A stretch of DNA of 64,000 nucleotides, from the NCBI RefSeq assembly GCF_019417665.1, contig NZ_DXUU01000006.1, positions 22,491 through 86,490 on the forward strand, given 5' to 3'. Made by a program: the position numbers and the translations under genes. Positions 1-8,102 of this stretch are shown one piece after another. Positions within the stretch are counted from its first letter, which is position 1. Every line of letters begins with the position of its first letter. The notes under the pieces were generated by a model that made no database searches, was not told where the DNA came from, and worked only from the letters and a program-made list of their open reading frames with translations. This stretch comes from Ruminococcus sp. Lineage in GTDB: Bacteria > Bacillota > Clostridia > Oscillospirales > Ruminococcaceae.

Positions 1-2039
1 CAGAGGTTTATGTGCCCAACAGTGACGCAGATTCCTCTGACCGCTGGCCGGAATCTATTCAGGTGGCAGAGAATATGCATAACGGTCTTGTTGTGGGCAA
101 TATGAATGCCTATGTATGGTGGTATCTTCGCCGGAGTTATGGCCCTATGAAAGAGGACGGAACGATCAGTAAGCGAGGTTACTGCATGGCACAGTATTCC
201 AAATATGTCAGACCGGGGGATATCCGGATCGATGCAACGGAATCTCCGGCGGAGAATGTCTATATTTCTGCCTATAAAAATGATGCAGATCAGGTCACTG
301 TTGTGGCAATCAACAGCGGTTCGGAAGATTGCAGCCAGAATTTTGTGATACAGGGTGAAACCATCGGGAATGTTGATCGTTATCGCACTTCTGCCACTGA
401 AAATCTTGCCAAAACAGTAAGCATAGAAGCAGGGGAAAATAACTTCTGGGCGCAGTTACCGGCGGAGAGTGTTTCCACCTTTGTTGTTACATTGTCCGAT
501 GATCCGGATGAAAATGGATATTACTTCCATGATACATTTGAAGATTCCAATTGTGGATGGACAGCGAGAGGTGTCGGTCAGGTGCAGCTCAGCGGCAGAA
601 CACCCTATGTGGGAACCAATGCACTTCTTGTTTCTGGGAGAACTGCTGTATGGAATGGTGCAGAGAAGGTACTGGATACTTCGGCATTTCATACAGGGGA
701 GACCTATAGCTTTAGTGCAGATGTAAAATATCTGGATGGAAAATGCACAGAGAAGTTTTCGCTCACCATGCAATATACGGATAAAGACGGGAAAACGCAG
801 TATATAAACGTGGATTCAAAAACTGCCGTCAGGGGTGAGTATGTGCAGCTTTTCAATAAGCATTTTACCATTCCTGCGGACGCCTCTAACATACGGCTTA
901 TAGTAGAAAGCACAAAACAGCTGGTGAATTTTTATGTGGATGAAGTAATCGGTGCAGTTGCCGGAACTGAAATCGAAGGACCGGCAGAACTGGATTTCAT
1001 TCTAGGTGATGTGAACAGGGATGGAATTGTGAATGGTATGGATCTTGCCCTTACCAGAAACGGCGTTGCAAATGGTTTCGGGGATAATTTTACAAGCGTT
1101 GCGGCAGATGTGGATCAGAATGGAACACCTGATGCAGATGACATAGTTCAGCTCCAGGATTTCCTTCTGGCAAAAATCAATGTTTTTACCGATGCGGAAC
1201 TCCCACAAACGGAAATAACACCAGAGGAATATATGAAACAGATCAACACAGCAATAGTGGAAAAAGAGCCAGACGATGCGACCGAAGAAAAATCAGGCGT
1301 TGCATACGGAACATACGAAAAAAAGACGATTTATTCGGAAGTCTGCCAACGGAACAAGAACTTTAATGTACTGCTTCCGGCAGGGTATACAACCAGTAAG
1401 CAATATCCAGTGCTCTATGTGCTTCATGGATATTGGGGCAATGAAGATGCATTGCTGGATGCCGGAGATGCATCTCTGAAACTGCGTCAGATCATTGGCA
1501 ACGCCATTGCCGCAGGGGAAGCGGAGGAGATGATCGTGGTCTTTCCGGATATCTATGCCAGCGATACCCAGGACGTATGTGATGGATTAAACGAAAAAAA
1601 CAATGCGGCGTATGATAATTTTATCCATCTGCTGACCGAGGAAATCATGCCCTATATGGAGCAGAATTATTCCATTCTGACAGACAGGAAAAACACAGCG
1701 ATTACGGGCTTTTCCATGGGCGGAAGAGAATCGCTGTATATCGGATTCAGCCGCCCGGATCTGTTCGGATATGTGGGTGCCATGTGTCCTGCACCGGGAC
1801 TCACGACAGATCTGATACCAGACAGCGAATTGAAATTCAACGGTCTTTCACCTTATTTGCTCATGGTCAGCGCCGGTTCCAATGATCAGGTGGTCTGGTC
1901 AACGCCTGCCAGTTATCATGACACCATGAACCATAACGGCGTAACGCATGTCTGGAATTATGTTGGCGGCGGCGATCATGGCGGTTACACCATTCGCCCA
2001 CATATGTACAATTTTGTGCGTTCTATTTTTAAAGTATAA
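1..2039 (+). CDS. GH30 xylanase / CBM22 / dockerin / CE1 esterase, 5' partial
   Basis: The reading frame is open at the left edge, so the true start lies outside the window. The first complete codon (3-5, Glu, in the context EVYVPNSD) matches the catalytic nucleophile region of GH30 glucuronoxylanases. The conserved NAYVWWYLRRSYGPMKEDG and KRGYCMAQYSK segments follow. A CBM22-like module spans about 520-960. A dockerin about 1000-1190 has two calcium-loop-like repeats (GDVNRDGIVN and DVDQNGTPDADD). The C-terminal 240 residues are a CE1 feruloyl/acetyl esterase with Ser in GFSMGG near 1712, a later Asp in GSNDQ and His in GGGDHGG. The protein would be secreted and cellulosomal, cutting glucuronoxylan and removing ester side chains. 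The dockerin is internal rather than terminal. Domain calls rest on motif recognition. Confidence 0.9.
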   Translation, partial: EVYVPNSDADSSDRWPESIQVAENMHNGLVVGNMNAYVWWYLRRSYGPMKEDGTISKRGYCMAQYSKYVRPGDIRIDATESPAENVYISAYKNDADQVTVVAINSGSEDCSQNFVIQGETIGNVDRYRTSATENLAKTVSIEAGENNFWAQLPAESVSTFVVTLSDDPDENGYYFHDTFEDSNCGWTARGVGQVQLSGRTPYVGTNALLVSGRTAVWNGAEKVLDTSAFHTGETYSFSADVKYLDGKCTEKFSLTMQYTDKDGKTQYINVDSKTAVRGEYVQLFNKHFTIPADASNIRLIVESTKQLVNFYVDEVIGAVAGTEIEGPAELDFILGDVNRDGIVNGMDLALTRNGVANGFGDNFTSVAADVDQNGTPDADDIVQLQDFLLAKINVFTDAELPQTEITPEEYMKQINTAIVEKEPDDATEEKSGVAYGTYEKKTIYSEVCQRNKNFNVLLPAGYTTSKQYPVLYVLHGYWGNEDALLDAGDASLKLRQIIGNAIAAGEAEEMIVVFPDIYASDTQDVCDGLNEKNNAAYDNFIHLLTEEIMPYMEQNYSILTDRKNTAITGFSMGGRESLYIGFSRPDLFGYVGAMCPAPGLTTDLIPDSELKFNGLSPYLLMVSAGSNDQVVWSTPASYHDTMNHNGVTHVWNYVGGGDHGGYTIRPHMYNFVRSIFKV

Positions 2040-2077
2040 ATCTGGATTTTACATCCTCATATTACGAATGTTGAATT

Positions 2078-2293
2078 CTTAACAATCAGAGATTTATCAT
2101 GAAGAAATATCTGGAAGTCCTGAGAGAAAAACTGATGACATATTTGATGATTCAGGCGAAATAATATGACAGCAGCAGCTTTACTATTTCCTATGACAGG
2201 TAGGAACTTGCAGATTTTCTTGAGATCAGCAAGCTGAGAAAAGAAAATGTGATTGAGTGCAAACGAAACTTTTTCAGATTATTGGAAAAATAA
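2078..2293 (+). pseudogene. Decayed C-terminal fragment of a Crp/Fnr-family regulator
   Basis: One frame reads LREKLMTYLMIQAK, a TAA stop (2162-2164), SSSFTISYDR, a TAG stop (2201-2203), then ELADFL, EISKLRKENVIEC and FFRLLEK before a final TAA (2291-2293). This is the familiar C-terminal part of Crp/Fnr regulators: the end of the dimer helix, then the helix-turn-helix. About nine residues that normally follow ELADFL and hold the recognition-helix start are missing, and two stops interrupt the frame. No N-terminal cyclic-nucleotide-fold part is seen upstream. It is a relic, not a functional gene. Confidence 0.7.
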
Positions 2294-2311
2294 AAATGGG
2301 GCGTGATTATA

Positions 2312-2857
2312 ATGAAAACACTGATTCTCAATGGCTCTCCACGGAAAAATGGTGATACAGCTTTTCTCATTCAGAAACTGACAGAACAACTGCATGGAGA
2401 ATATAAAATTGTTAACGCTTATACGGCAAATATTGCTCCCTGCATTGATTGCTGCAAATGCAGGGAGCAATATGGCTGTATTATAGATGATGAGATGCAA
2501 GAGGTTTACCGTTATCTTGAGACATGTGATAATGTCATTATTGCATCTCCCATTTATTTTTCGGAGTTAACGGGAAAACTGCTGGATCTGGGCAGTCGGC
2601 TGCAACAATATTTTTCAGCGAAACAGTTTCTGCACAAAGAACCGCAGCTCAAGCGAAAAAAGGGCGTGGTTTTATTAGTAGGCGGCGGTTCCGGAAAACC
2701 GCAAAAAGCCTATGAAACAGCAATTTGTCTGCTGCATTATATGAATGTGCAGCAGATTTATCCTTTGATTTGCAGCCATAACACAGACCATGTCCCCGTT
2801 GAAAAAGATGAAAGCGTATTGATTGAAATAAAGAAAGCTGCCGAAGTATTTTTGTGA
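2312..2857 (+). CDS. Flavodoxin-like NAD(P)H-dependent FMN reductase family protein
   Basis: The 181-residue product starts KTLILNGSPRKNGDT, the phosphate-binding loop of the flavodoxin / NADPH-dependent FMN reductase fold. The segment CIDCCKCREQYGC resembles the Cys-rich strip of iron-sulfur flavoproteins, and ASPIYFSELTG is the second flavin-contacting loop. The ATG at 2312 is preferred over a GTG at 2303 because GGGG (2298-2301) lies at usable spacing. It probably moves electrons to quinones, nitro compounds or metal centres; the true substrate cannot be told from sequence. It stands alone, with the regulator relic upstream. Confidence 0.8.
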   Translation: MKTLILNGSPRKNGDTAFLIQKLTEQLHGEYKIVNAYTANIAPCIDCCKCREQYGCIIDDEMQEVYRYLETCDNVIIASPIYFSELTGKLLDLGSRLQQYFSAKQFLHKEPQLKRKKGVVLLVGGGSGKPQKAYETAICLLHYMNVQQIYPLICSHNTDHVPVEKDESVLIEIKKAAEVFL

Positions 2858-2986
2858 GGTATTGCTTTGACATGCAAATTTATTTTCTGAATTTCGGGGA
2901 TATTTTTATAAGCGGACTTTAAAGAAAATATGCTCTTCTTTGCTGAATCATCTTAAGGAACACAGCACAAAGAATACTCGATGGTT

Positions 2987-3409
2987 TTACACGTCATATG
3001 TTTGCACATTTCCAGTAATTTCGTGCTGTTTCTTTTTGCTAAAACTGCCAAGAACAAGGGAATAGGACTTGTCCAGCATTTCTTTCAGCAATTCTGCAGG
3101 AATGGTGCCGTCTGCTTTGATGGAATTCCAGTGCAGCTTGTTCATGTAATAGCCGGGGAGGATGTCTTCGTATTGTTGTCGGAGAAAATCGCCTTCTGCC
3201 GGTTCGAGTTTCAGGGTAATATACACCGGATTCTGTTCCCAGTCCAGGCACACTGCTGTAAATAGTTTGTCTGCAATGCAGTAGCGGATCCAGTTCCAAT
3301 CTGACTGCAAGTTTCTGGTGACACCAGCTTTGGAGAGGAGATATTCGTCTAGCCAGTTGTATTGCAGGTTGGCAAGACCTTGTTGTATGATCTGTTCAAT
3401 TTGTTCCAT
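2987..3409 (-). CDS. MmcQ/YjbR family protein
   Basis: The 140-residue product has the MmcQ/YjbR (CyaY-like fold) pattern: an N-terminal helix, ending in Trp-containing strands (LKLEPAEGDFLRQQYEDI, PGYYMNKLHWNSI) and a final DKSYSLVLGS helix. The family is often called DNA-binding but its cellular role is not settled. An ATG at 3421 would overlap the stop of the upstream VOC gene as ATGA. The ATG at 3409 is preferred because GAGG lies six bases before it. It is the second gene of a two-gene operon with the VOC protein and shares its operator-controlled promoter. Confidence 0.8.
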   Translation of the reverse strand: MEQIEQIIQQGLANLQYNWLDEYLLSKAGVTRNLQSDWNWIRYCIADKLFTAVCLDWEQNPVYITLKLEPAEGDFLRQQYEDILPGYYMNKLHWNSIKADGTIPAELLKEMLDKSYSLVLGSFSKKKQHEITGNVQTYDV

Positions 3410-3417
3410 ATTGTACC

Positions 3418-3807
3418 TCATTTTTGAAAAGAGCCGATTTCGATGAGATTTCCCTCAGGGTCAGCAATATAGCATGTACGCTGTCCCCACGGCTCCGTGA
3501 TGGGGTTCATTACAGGTACAGCACCTTTTGCTGTGACTTCTGCAAAAGTTTTGTCTACAGCTGCATAATTTTCCACGCTAAGTGCGATTTCATAGTGTCC
3601 GTTGATACCATTTGCATAACCAAATTTACGGCTTGTCATTTGTTCGAAATCATTTCTGCTGTATAGCAAAAATAGGGTATCGTCCTTGACAAGATATACA
3701 TTGGAGGTATTTTCGTTTTCCTGGATGGCAAATCCCAGTACATCTCTGTAAAAGCGTATCATGATGGGCATGTTTTGCACAAAAATTCCGAATCCATCTA
3801 ATTTCAT
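3418..3807 (-). CDS. VOC family protein (glyoxalase/bleomycin-resistance fold)
   Basis: The 129-residue product has the two beta-alpha-beta-beta-beta units of the vicinal oxygen chelate fold: FGIFVQNMPIMIRFYRDVLG at the start and TCYIADPEGNLIEIGSF at the end, with the terminal Glu typical of a metal ligand. The family includes glyoxalases, dioxygenases and drug-binding resistance proteins; the substrate is unknown. An AAGGAG site precedes the ATG. Its promoter carries a 20-bp operator (3856-3875) nearly identical to one before the GyrI-like gene at 7626, which suggests shared control by a small-molecule-responsive regulator. Confidence 0.85.
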   Translation of the reverse strand: MKLDGFGIFVQNMPIMIRFYRDVLGFAIQENENTSNVYLVKDDTLFLLYSRNDFEQMTSRKFGYANGINGHYEIALSVENYAAVDKTFAEVTAKGAVPVMNPITEPWGQRTCYIADPEGNLIEIGSFQK

Positions 3808-3840
3808 AGTGTTTTGACTCCTTTTTATTTTGATAGAATA

Positions 3841-3875
3841 AGTATATCATGGGAAATGTGACAACTGTGTGTCAT
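3841..3875 (-). promoter_or_regulatory. VOC/MmcQ promoter with upstream operator
   Basis: On the minus strand the operator ATGACACACAGTTGTCACAT (3875-3856) is followed by nine bases and the -10 box TATACT (3846-3841). The same arrangement with 17 of 20 operator bases identical occurs at 7560-7594. No good -35 box sits 17 bp upstream of the -10; that position falls inside the operator, which would suit a repressor that blocks polymerase or an activator that replaces the -35. Confidence 0.7.
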
Positions 3876-3917
3876 GCTTTCAGCTGCTTTGGAAAAATAG
3901 CTCATATCGTCCTCTAA

Positions 3918-3957
3918 TTAAGGCAATACCACATAATTTTTGTGTGGTGTTGCCTTA
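3918..3957. repeat. Palindromic element R1, copy 1; also a likely bidirectional terminator
   Basis: TTAAGGCAATACCACA is matched by TGTGGTGTTGCCTTAA across a short A/T loop, giving a stem of about 16 bp with one wobble. It is flanked by A and T runs. The stem sequence is shared with copies at 20444-20490 and 25730-25775, so it is both a hairpin and a member of a dispersed repeat family. Confidence 0.7.
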
Positions 3958-4019
3958 AAAATTTACTGTTATTATAGCATAAAAAATATCTTTCCGCAAG
4001 GAAAATGCTGAAAACAGCA

Positions 4020-4048
4020 TTGATTTCAGTCGGATTTTATGGTATACT
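4020..4048 (+). promoter_or_regulatory. Promoter for M24 peptidase gene
   Basis: TTGATT (4020-4025) and TATACT (4043-4048) are separated by exactly 17 bp. This lies inside the longest open frame and therefore supports the internal ATG at 4092 as the real start. Confidence 0.65.
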
Positions 4049-4091
4049 GAAACAAAGAATAGGTCAGATGCTATCACGGAGGTATACTTCA

Positions 4092-4781
4092 ATGACAATA
4101 TGTGACATGCAAAATTTAAACAGGAATACAATCAGCTATATTTGTTCAGTCATAAAACCGGGAATGACATTGTTGGAAGTCAGGACGCTTTGTGAGAAGT
4201 ATTTGCTTGCGCATGGTGCAGATTCATTTTGGTATTGGGATATAGGGGCGTTTGTGTTCAGCGGTAAAGAAATGACAGTGTCTGTTTCAGGCAGAGAGTA
4301 TCAGACTCCTGACGCCTTGATCCAGGGGGATGATATTATTACGATTGACCTGAGTCCTCAGAATAATAACATATGGGGAGACTACACAAGAACAATTATC
4401 ATACAAAACGGTATCGTTGTGACTGACATTGATAAAATTGCAAATGCAGAATGGCGAAATGGTTTGCAAATGGAAGAAGAACTGCATTATGCGATGCGTG
4501 AATTTTTGTGTGCTGAAACAACCTTTGAAGAATTGTATTACCATATCAATGCACTGATAACCAAAAAAGGCTTTGTGAATCTTGATTTTATGGGGAATCT
4601 GGGGCATTCTATTGAAACGAATAAAGACGATAGAATCTATATTGAAAAAGGAAATCGGACGAAGCTTTCTTCGGTAAACGCCTTTACTTTTGAACCGCAT
4701 ATCTGTGTTGCAGGTTCATTGTACGGATTTAAGAAAGAGAATATTTATTGTTTTCAAAATGAGCATTTGATAGAATTGTAA
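4092..4781 (+). CDS. M24 family metallopeptidase (aminopeptidase P / methionyl aminopeptidase fold)
   Basis: The 229-residue product contains only the creatinase-like catalytic domain. The five metal ligands of the fold can be placed: Asp in TIDLSP, Asp in WGDYTRT, His in GNLGHSIE, Glu in FTFEPHI and Glu in FKKENIY. It should be a dinuclear-metal exopeptidase, probably a Xaa-Pro aminopeptidase relative, in the cytoplasm. The start at 4092 has GGAGG about nine bases upstream; an upstream in-frame ATG at 4005 lies before the promoter. No N-terminal creatinase domain is present, so it is shorter than typical PepQ/PepP. Confidence 0.8.
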   Translation: MTICDMQNLNRNTISYICSVIKPGMTLLEVRTLCEKYLLAHGADSFWYWDIGAFVFSGKEMTVSVSGREYQTPDALIQGDDIITIDLSPQNNNIWGDYTRTIIIQNGIVVTDIDKIANAEWRNGLQMEEELHYAMREFLCAETTFEELYYHINALITKKGFVNLDFMGNLGHSIETNKDDRIYIEKGNRTKLSSVNAFTFEPHICVAGSLYGFKKENIYCFQNEHLIEL

Positions 4782-4897
4782 GAACTTGTTTAGTAACTTT
4801 TTCTGTGTAGATTTTTGAGTGGATTTTCGTTGGTTTCAATGTAGAAAATGACAAAGTCACCAAAAACGAATGAAAAAAGTTGCTAAACAGGCTTTAA
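4781..4897. repeat. MITE-like element R2, copy 1
   Basis: The ends are inverted: CTTGTTTAGTAACTTTTT at the left and, read in reverse complement, CCTGTTTAGCAACTTTTT at the right. The left half is very similar to the reverse complement of the right half of the element at 59389-59553. It occupies nearly the whole space between the M24 peptidase and the next gene. No coding frame is seen in it. Confidence 0.65.
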
Positions 4898-4915
4898 GAT
4901 GAAAGGAGTAAGCCT

Positions 4916-5830
4916 ATGGCACTGCCTGATTTTAGACAATTAGAACAAAACAAGACTGCTATACCGGAATGGGCGAAATATCTGAAAGACGGAGAGTTTA
5001 TCAGCTATTCCAATACGTTCAAAAGTAAAATTTACTTTGACCTGTTTGACCGATATGTTTATCCCTGTGCAGAGACCGGAAACATTCGGTACTATGTCTA
5101 TGACCCCGTGAAGCACGGTGCTGATCCTGCCGGGAAATATCCCGTTCTCATGTGGCTTCACGGCGCAAGCAATTCTCTCATGGAGGAAGGCTGTATCATG
5201 TGCTGCGGTGCGGAACAGTTCGCCTCACCGAAATATCAGAATGCCATGGGCGGTGCGTATCTCATTGTACCCCTCGCCAATGAGAAACGGCTTGCGGATG
5301 GTACTCTTACGGGGACCTGGGAAAAGACATACTCCGCACCGGTTCAGGCGATCTTTGACCGTTTCTGTGCAGAACACACCCGGAATGTGGGAAAGAAATT
5401 TGTCATGGGTGCATCTGCCGGCGGTTATTTCACCTGGCAGTTTCTGGAAGATTATGCCGGATATTATGATGGAGCTATTCCCATTGCATCATCTTACATT
5501 CCCGATGATGCCGTGCTGGATCGCATTTCCAGAGATGGCACCCGTCTCATTGTTGCTCATGGAAAGCATGATGAATTGGTAAATTTCCAGGAATACGTAG
5601 CGCCTCGTGTGGAAAAGCTCATGCAGATGGAGCATTGTATTTGTTTCTTTCCAGAGTGGGTATATAACGGAGACGGCGGTATTTCTTCTGTGTTCTATGG
5701 CATAGAAATGGGGCAGCATTGTATGATCAACTGGTTCCAGCATGATCTCATTTTTGATAATGGAACACCTGCGGATGATAGACTGCCGGATGGGGTGACT
5801 GGTTGGATACGGACAGTTTGCGGAATGTGA
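4916..5830 (+). CDS. Alpha/beta hydrolase, putative esterase
   Basis: The 304-residue product carries PVLMWLHGASNS (oxyanion-side loop), the nucleophile elbow GASAGG, an Asp in AHGKHDELV and a late His in MGQHCMINWF. This is the usual Ser-Asp-His order of an alpha/beta hydrolase of the PHB-depolymerase/feruloyl-esterase-like group. No signal peptide is seen, so it should act in the cytoplasm, perhaps on imported acylated sugars. AAAGGAG precedes the ATG. The WYL regulator follows after 19 bp, suggesting one transcript. Substrate is not determined. Confidence 0.8.
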   Translation: MALPDFRQLEQNKTAIPEWAKYLKDGEFISYSNTFKSKIYFDLFDRYVYPCAETGNIRYYVYDPVKHGADPAGKYPVLMWLHGASNSLMEEGCIMCCGAEQFASPKYQNAMGGAYLIVPLANEKRLADGTLTGTWEKTYSAPVQAIFDRFCAEHTRNVGKKFVMGASAGGYFTWQFLEDYAGYYDGAIPIASSYIPDDAVLDRISRDGTRLIVAHGKHDELVNFQEYVAPRVEKLMQMEHCICFFPEWVYNGDGGISSVFYGIEMGQHCMINWFQHDLIFDNGTPADDRLPDGVTGWIRTVCGM

Positions 5831-5849
5831 ATACAGGGGTGAAGTCCAT

Positions 5850-6782
5850 ATGAAAATTGACCGTCTCATCGGCATTCTCTCCATTCTCCTACAAAAAGAC
5901 AAGGTAACAGCCAGGGAACTTGCGGAAACCTTTGAAGTATCCCGGCGTACCATTGTCCGAGACATTGAGGATATCAGCAAAGCTGGAATTCCCATTGTTA
6001 CGACCCAAGGACAGGGTGGGGGGATTTCCATTATGGAAGGATTTCGGCTTGACCGCACTCTGCTTTCTTCTGCGGATATGAAGTCTATCCTTGCCGGACT
6101 GCAAGGTCTGGATAGTATCAGCGGAACCAACCGCTATCGGCAGCTTATGGAAAAGCTTTCAGTTGGACGATCTGCCATTAGAAATGCTGACAACCATCTG
6201 ATGATTGATCTTTCTTCATGGGACAAATCTGCTGTTTCAGATAAGATCGAGCTAATTCAGGCAGCCATGGAACAGGGAGAAAAAATCAGTTTCTCTTATT
6301 ATGCACCTGGCGGTGACAGCCAGCGTAAAGTGGAGCCGTACCACCTGATTTTTCAATGGTCTAATTGGTATGTGTGGGGTTACTGTACTTTGCGTCAGGA
6401 TTACCGTATGTTCAAGCTCACAAGAATGGCAAATCTGAAATGTACCGGTGAGCCATGCGAAAATCGGGATGTTCCGGTGTATGTTTGCGACAAGTTGCTG
6501 TATACCGAAGGCGAAATTGAAGCGGTAGTATGGTTTGATAAATCGGTGAAGTGGCGGGTCATTGAAGAGTTCGGTACAGAACTCCCTCAGTTTGATGAAG
6601 ATGGTAATGCGCTGCTCCGCTTCACCTGGTCGGATGTGCCATCGTTTTATCAGTATATTCTGACCTTTGGGGCGCATGCGGAGATCATTTCGCCGGAGGT
6701 ATACCGGAAGGAATTTGGGGAACTATTGAAGCGGATGATGGAAAAATATGAACCAGGAGAAAAACATGGACATTACGAATAA
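5850..6782 (+). CDS. WYL-domain (YafY-type) transcriptional regulator
   Basis: The 310-residue product starts with a DeoR-like winged helix (KIDRLIGILSILLQKDKVTA, RELAETFEVSRRTIVRDIE). A WYL domain lies about residues 140-210 (ISFSYYAP, VEPYHLIFQWSNWYVWGYC, RMFKLTRM), followed by a WCX-type C-terminus. Such proteins sense small ligands and repress or activate nearby genes. It lies between two flanking genes (3418-3807 and 7626) that share an unusual operator, so it is a candidate for the factor that binds there; this is inference from location only. The methyltransferase start lies inside its 3' end. Confidence 0.88.
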   Translation: MKIDRLIGILSILLQKDKVTARELAETFEVSRRTIVRDIEDISKAGIPIVTTQGQGGGISIMEGFRLDRTLLSSADMKSILAGLQGLDSISGTNRYRQLMEKLSVGRSAIRNADNHLMIDLSSWDKSAVSDKIELIQAAMEQGEKISFSYYAPGGDSQRKVEPYHLIFQWSNWYVWGYCTLRQDYRMFKLTRMANLKCTGEPCENRDVPVYVCDKLLYTEGEIEAVVWFDKSVKWRVIEEFGTELPQFDEDGNALLRFTWSDVPSFYQYILTFGAHAEIISPEVYRKEFGELLKRMMEKYEPGEKHGHYE

Positions 6783-7551
6783 AAACATAGACGGCGGAGA
6801 GGCTTTTGACTGGGGCAGAACTTCTGCGGATTATGCAAGATTCCGTGATATTTACCCTCGGATGTTCTACGAGAAAATTGCAGAACGTGGACTCGGCATC
6901 AAAGGTCAGACAGTTCTGGATATGGGTACTGGGACAGGTGTTCTGCCGAGAAATATGTACTGTTATGGTGCTAAGTGGATAGGCACAGACATATCGGAGA
7001 ATCAGATTGTCCAGGCAAGGGAATTATCTCAGGGGATGGACATTGATTATTATGCTATTCCGGCGAAAAAACTAGATTTTCCCGACAATTCCTTTGATGT
7101 CATTACTGCTTGTCAGTGCTTTTGGTATTTTGACCATGAAAAAGTTATGCCAAATCTGTATCGGATGTTAAAAGCAGATGGGCGTATTTGCGTGCTGTAT
7201 ATGGCATGGCTGCCCTTTGCAGATGAAATTGCCGGCGCAAGCGAAGCACTTGTGCTGAAATATAATCCCGTCTGGAGCGGTGCCGAGGAAACAATGCACC
7301 CCATTTTCATTCCTGCGTGTTATGAGGAACGGTTTTCCCTGGAGTATCATGCAGAATATCTGCTGGATGTGCCCTTTACCCGGGAAAGCTGGAACGGGAG
7401 AATGAAAGCCTGCCGTGGTGTTGGGGCATCTCTTTCCGCACCGGAAATTGCCGCATGGGAACAGGAGCATTGTAAAATGCTGGAGGAAATGGCACCGGAG
7501 GAATTTTCCATCAAACATTATGCAGCAATTGCAGAATTGAAAAAGAAATGA
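6766..7551 (+). CDS. Class I SAM-dependent methyltransferase
   Basis: The 261-residue product has motif I VLDMGTGTGVLPR, the acidic end of strand 2 (WIGTDISENQI), and motif III/IV region FPDNSFDVITACQCFWYF, all typical of UbiE/Methyltransf_11 proteins. The ATG at 6766 is chosen because AGGAG lies seven bases upstream; it overlaps the WYL gene by 17 bp, so the two are translationally linked. The methyl acceptor is unknown. Confidence 0.85.
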   Translation: MDITNKNIDGGEAFDWGRTSADYARFRDIYPRMFYEKIAERGLGIKGQTVLDMGTGTGVLPRNMYCYGAKWIGTDISENQIVQARELSQGMDIDYYAIPAKKLDFPDNSFDVITACQCFWYFDHEKVMPNLYRMLKADGRICVLYMAWLPFADEIAGASEALVLKYNPVWSGAEETMHPIFIPACYEERFSLEYHAEYLLDVPFTRESWNGRMKACRGVGASLSAPEIAAWEQEHCKMLEEMAPEEFSIKHYAAIAELKKK

Positions 7552-7559
7552 TTTCAAAT

Positions 7560-7594
7560 ATGACATACAGATGTCGCATTATCTGTGGTATACT
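7560..7594 (+). promoter_or_regulatory. GyrI-like gene promoter with operator shared with VOC gene
   Basis: The operator ATGACATACAGATGTCGCAT (7560-7579) is followed by nine bases and TATACT (7589-7594). Operator sequence (17 of 20), spacing and -10 box all match the minus-strand site at 3841-3875. The core GACAYACAGWTGTC is an imperfect palindrome. Confidence 0.75.
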
Positions 7595-7625
7595 CAAAGC
7601 ATCAAAATGAAATGAGGAATCTACC

Positions 7626-8078
7626 ATGAATTATGAAATTGTACATCTGAATGAAAAGACCGTTGCAGGCTACTGTGCCCGCACCAGTAACACTGCGCCC
7701 GACATGGGACAGGTCATCGGCGGACTCTGGAACAAATTCTATTCCCCGGACGGACAATCGACGATTCCCGGCAAGATAGGGGACAAGGCACTGGGGATTT
7801 ATACCGATTATGCCGATGCGGAAAAGGGTGAGTATACAGTGATGGTTGCCTGTGAAGTCAGCGGTGTAGATGTGCCGGAGCGTTTTTCTGTGCGAAAAAT
7901 TCCGGCAGGGACGTATGCGAAATTCATTGTCAAAGGTCACATGGTAACGGCGGTGCAGCAGTTCTGGCAGGAACTCTGGCAAATGAAACTCAAACGTTCT
8001 TTTGTCTGCGATTTTGAAGAGTATCAGAATGCTGACTTTGAAAATGCGGAGATTCATATATACATCGGGTTGCATTAA
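7626..8078 (+). CDS. GyrI-like effector-binding domain protein
   Basis: The 150-residue product is a single SOUL/GyrI-like domain of the type that forms the ligand-binding half of AraC- and MerR-family regulators: early VAGYCARTSN, central LGIYTDYADAEKGEYTVMVACEV, then a C-terminal strand ending in AEIHIYIGL. With no DNA-binding domain it is either a ligand sponge or a small-molecule hydrolase of the kind known in this fold. GAGG precedes the ATG. The DUF3795 protein follows after 24 bp. Control by the operator at 7560 links it to the VOC/MmcQ pair. Confidence 0.85.
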   Translation: MNYEIVHLNEKTVAGYCARTSNTAPDMGQVIGGLWNKFYSPDGQSTIPGKIGDKALGIYTDYADAEKGEYTVMVACEVSGVDVPERFSVRKIPAGTYAKFIVKGHMVTAVQQFWQELWQMKLKRSFVCDFEEYQNADFENAEIHIYIGLH

Positions 8079-8102
8079 TGAAAGAGATAGGAGGTACGTG
8101 AC

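Noticed and set aside
3918..3957. Repeated hairpins as a CRISPR array
   Set aside because: The copies are thousands of bases apart, with no regular spacers and no cas genes in the window.
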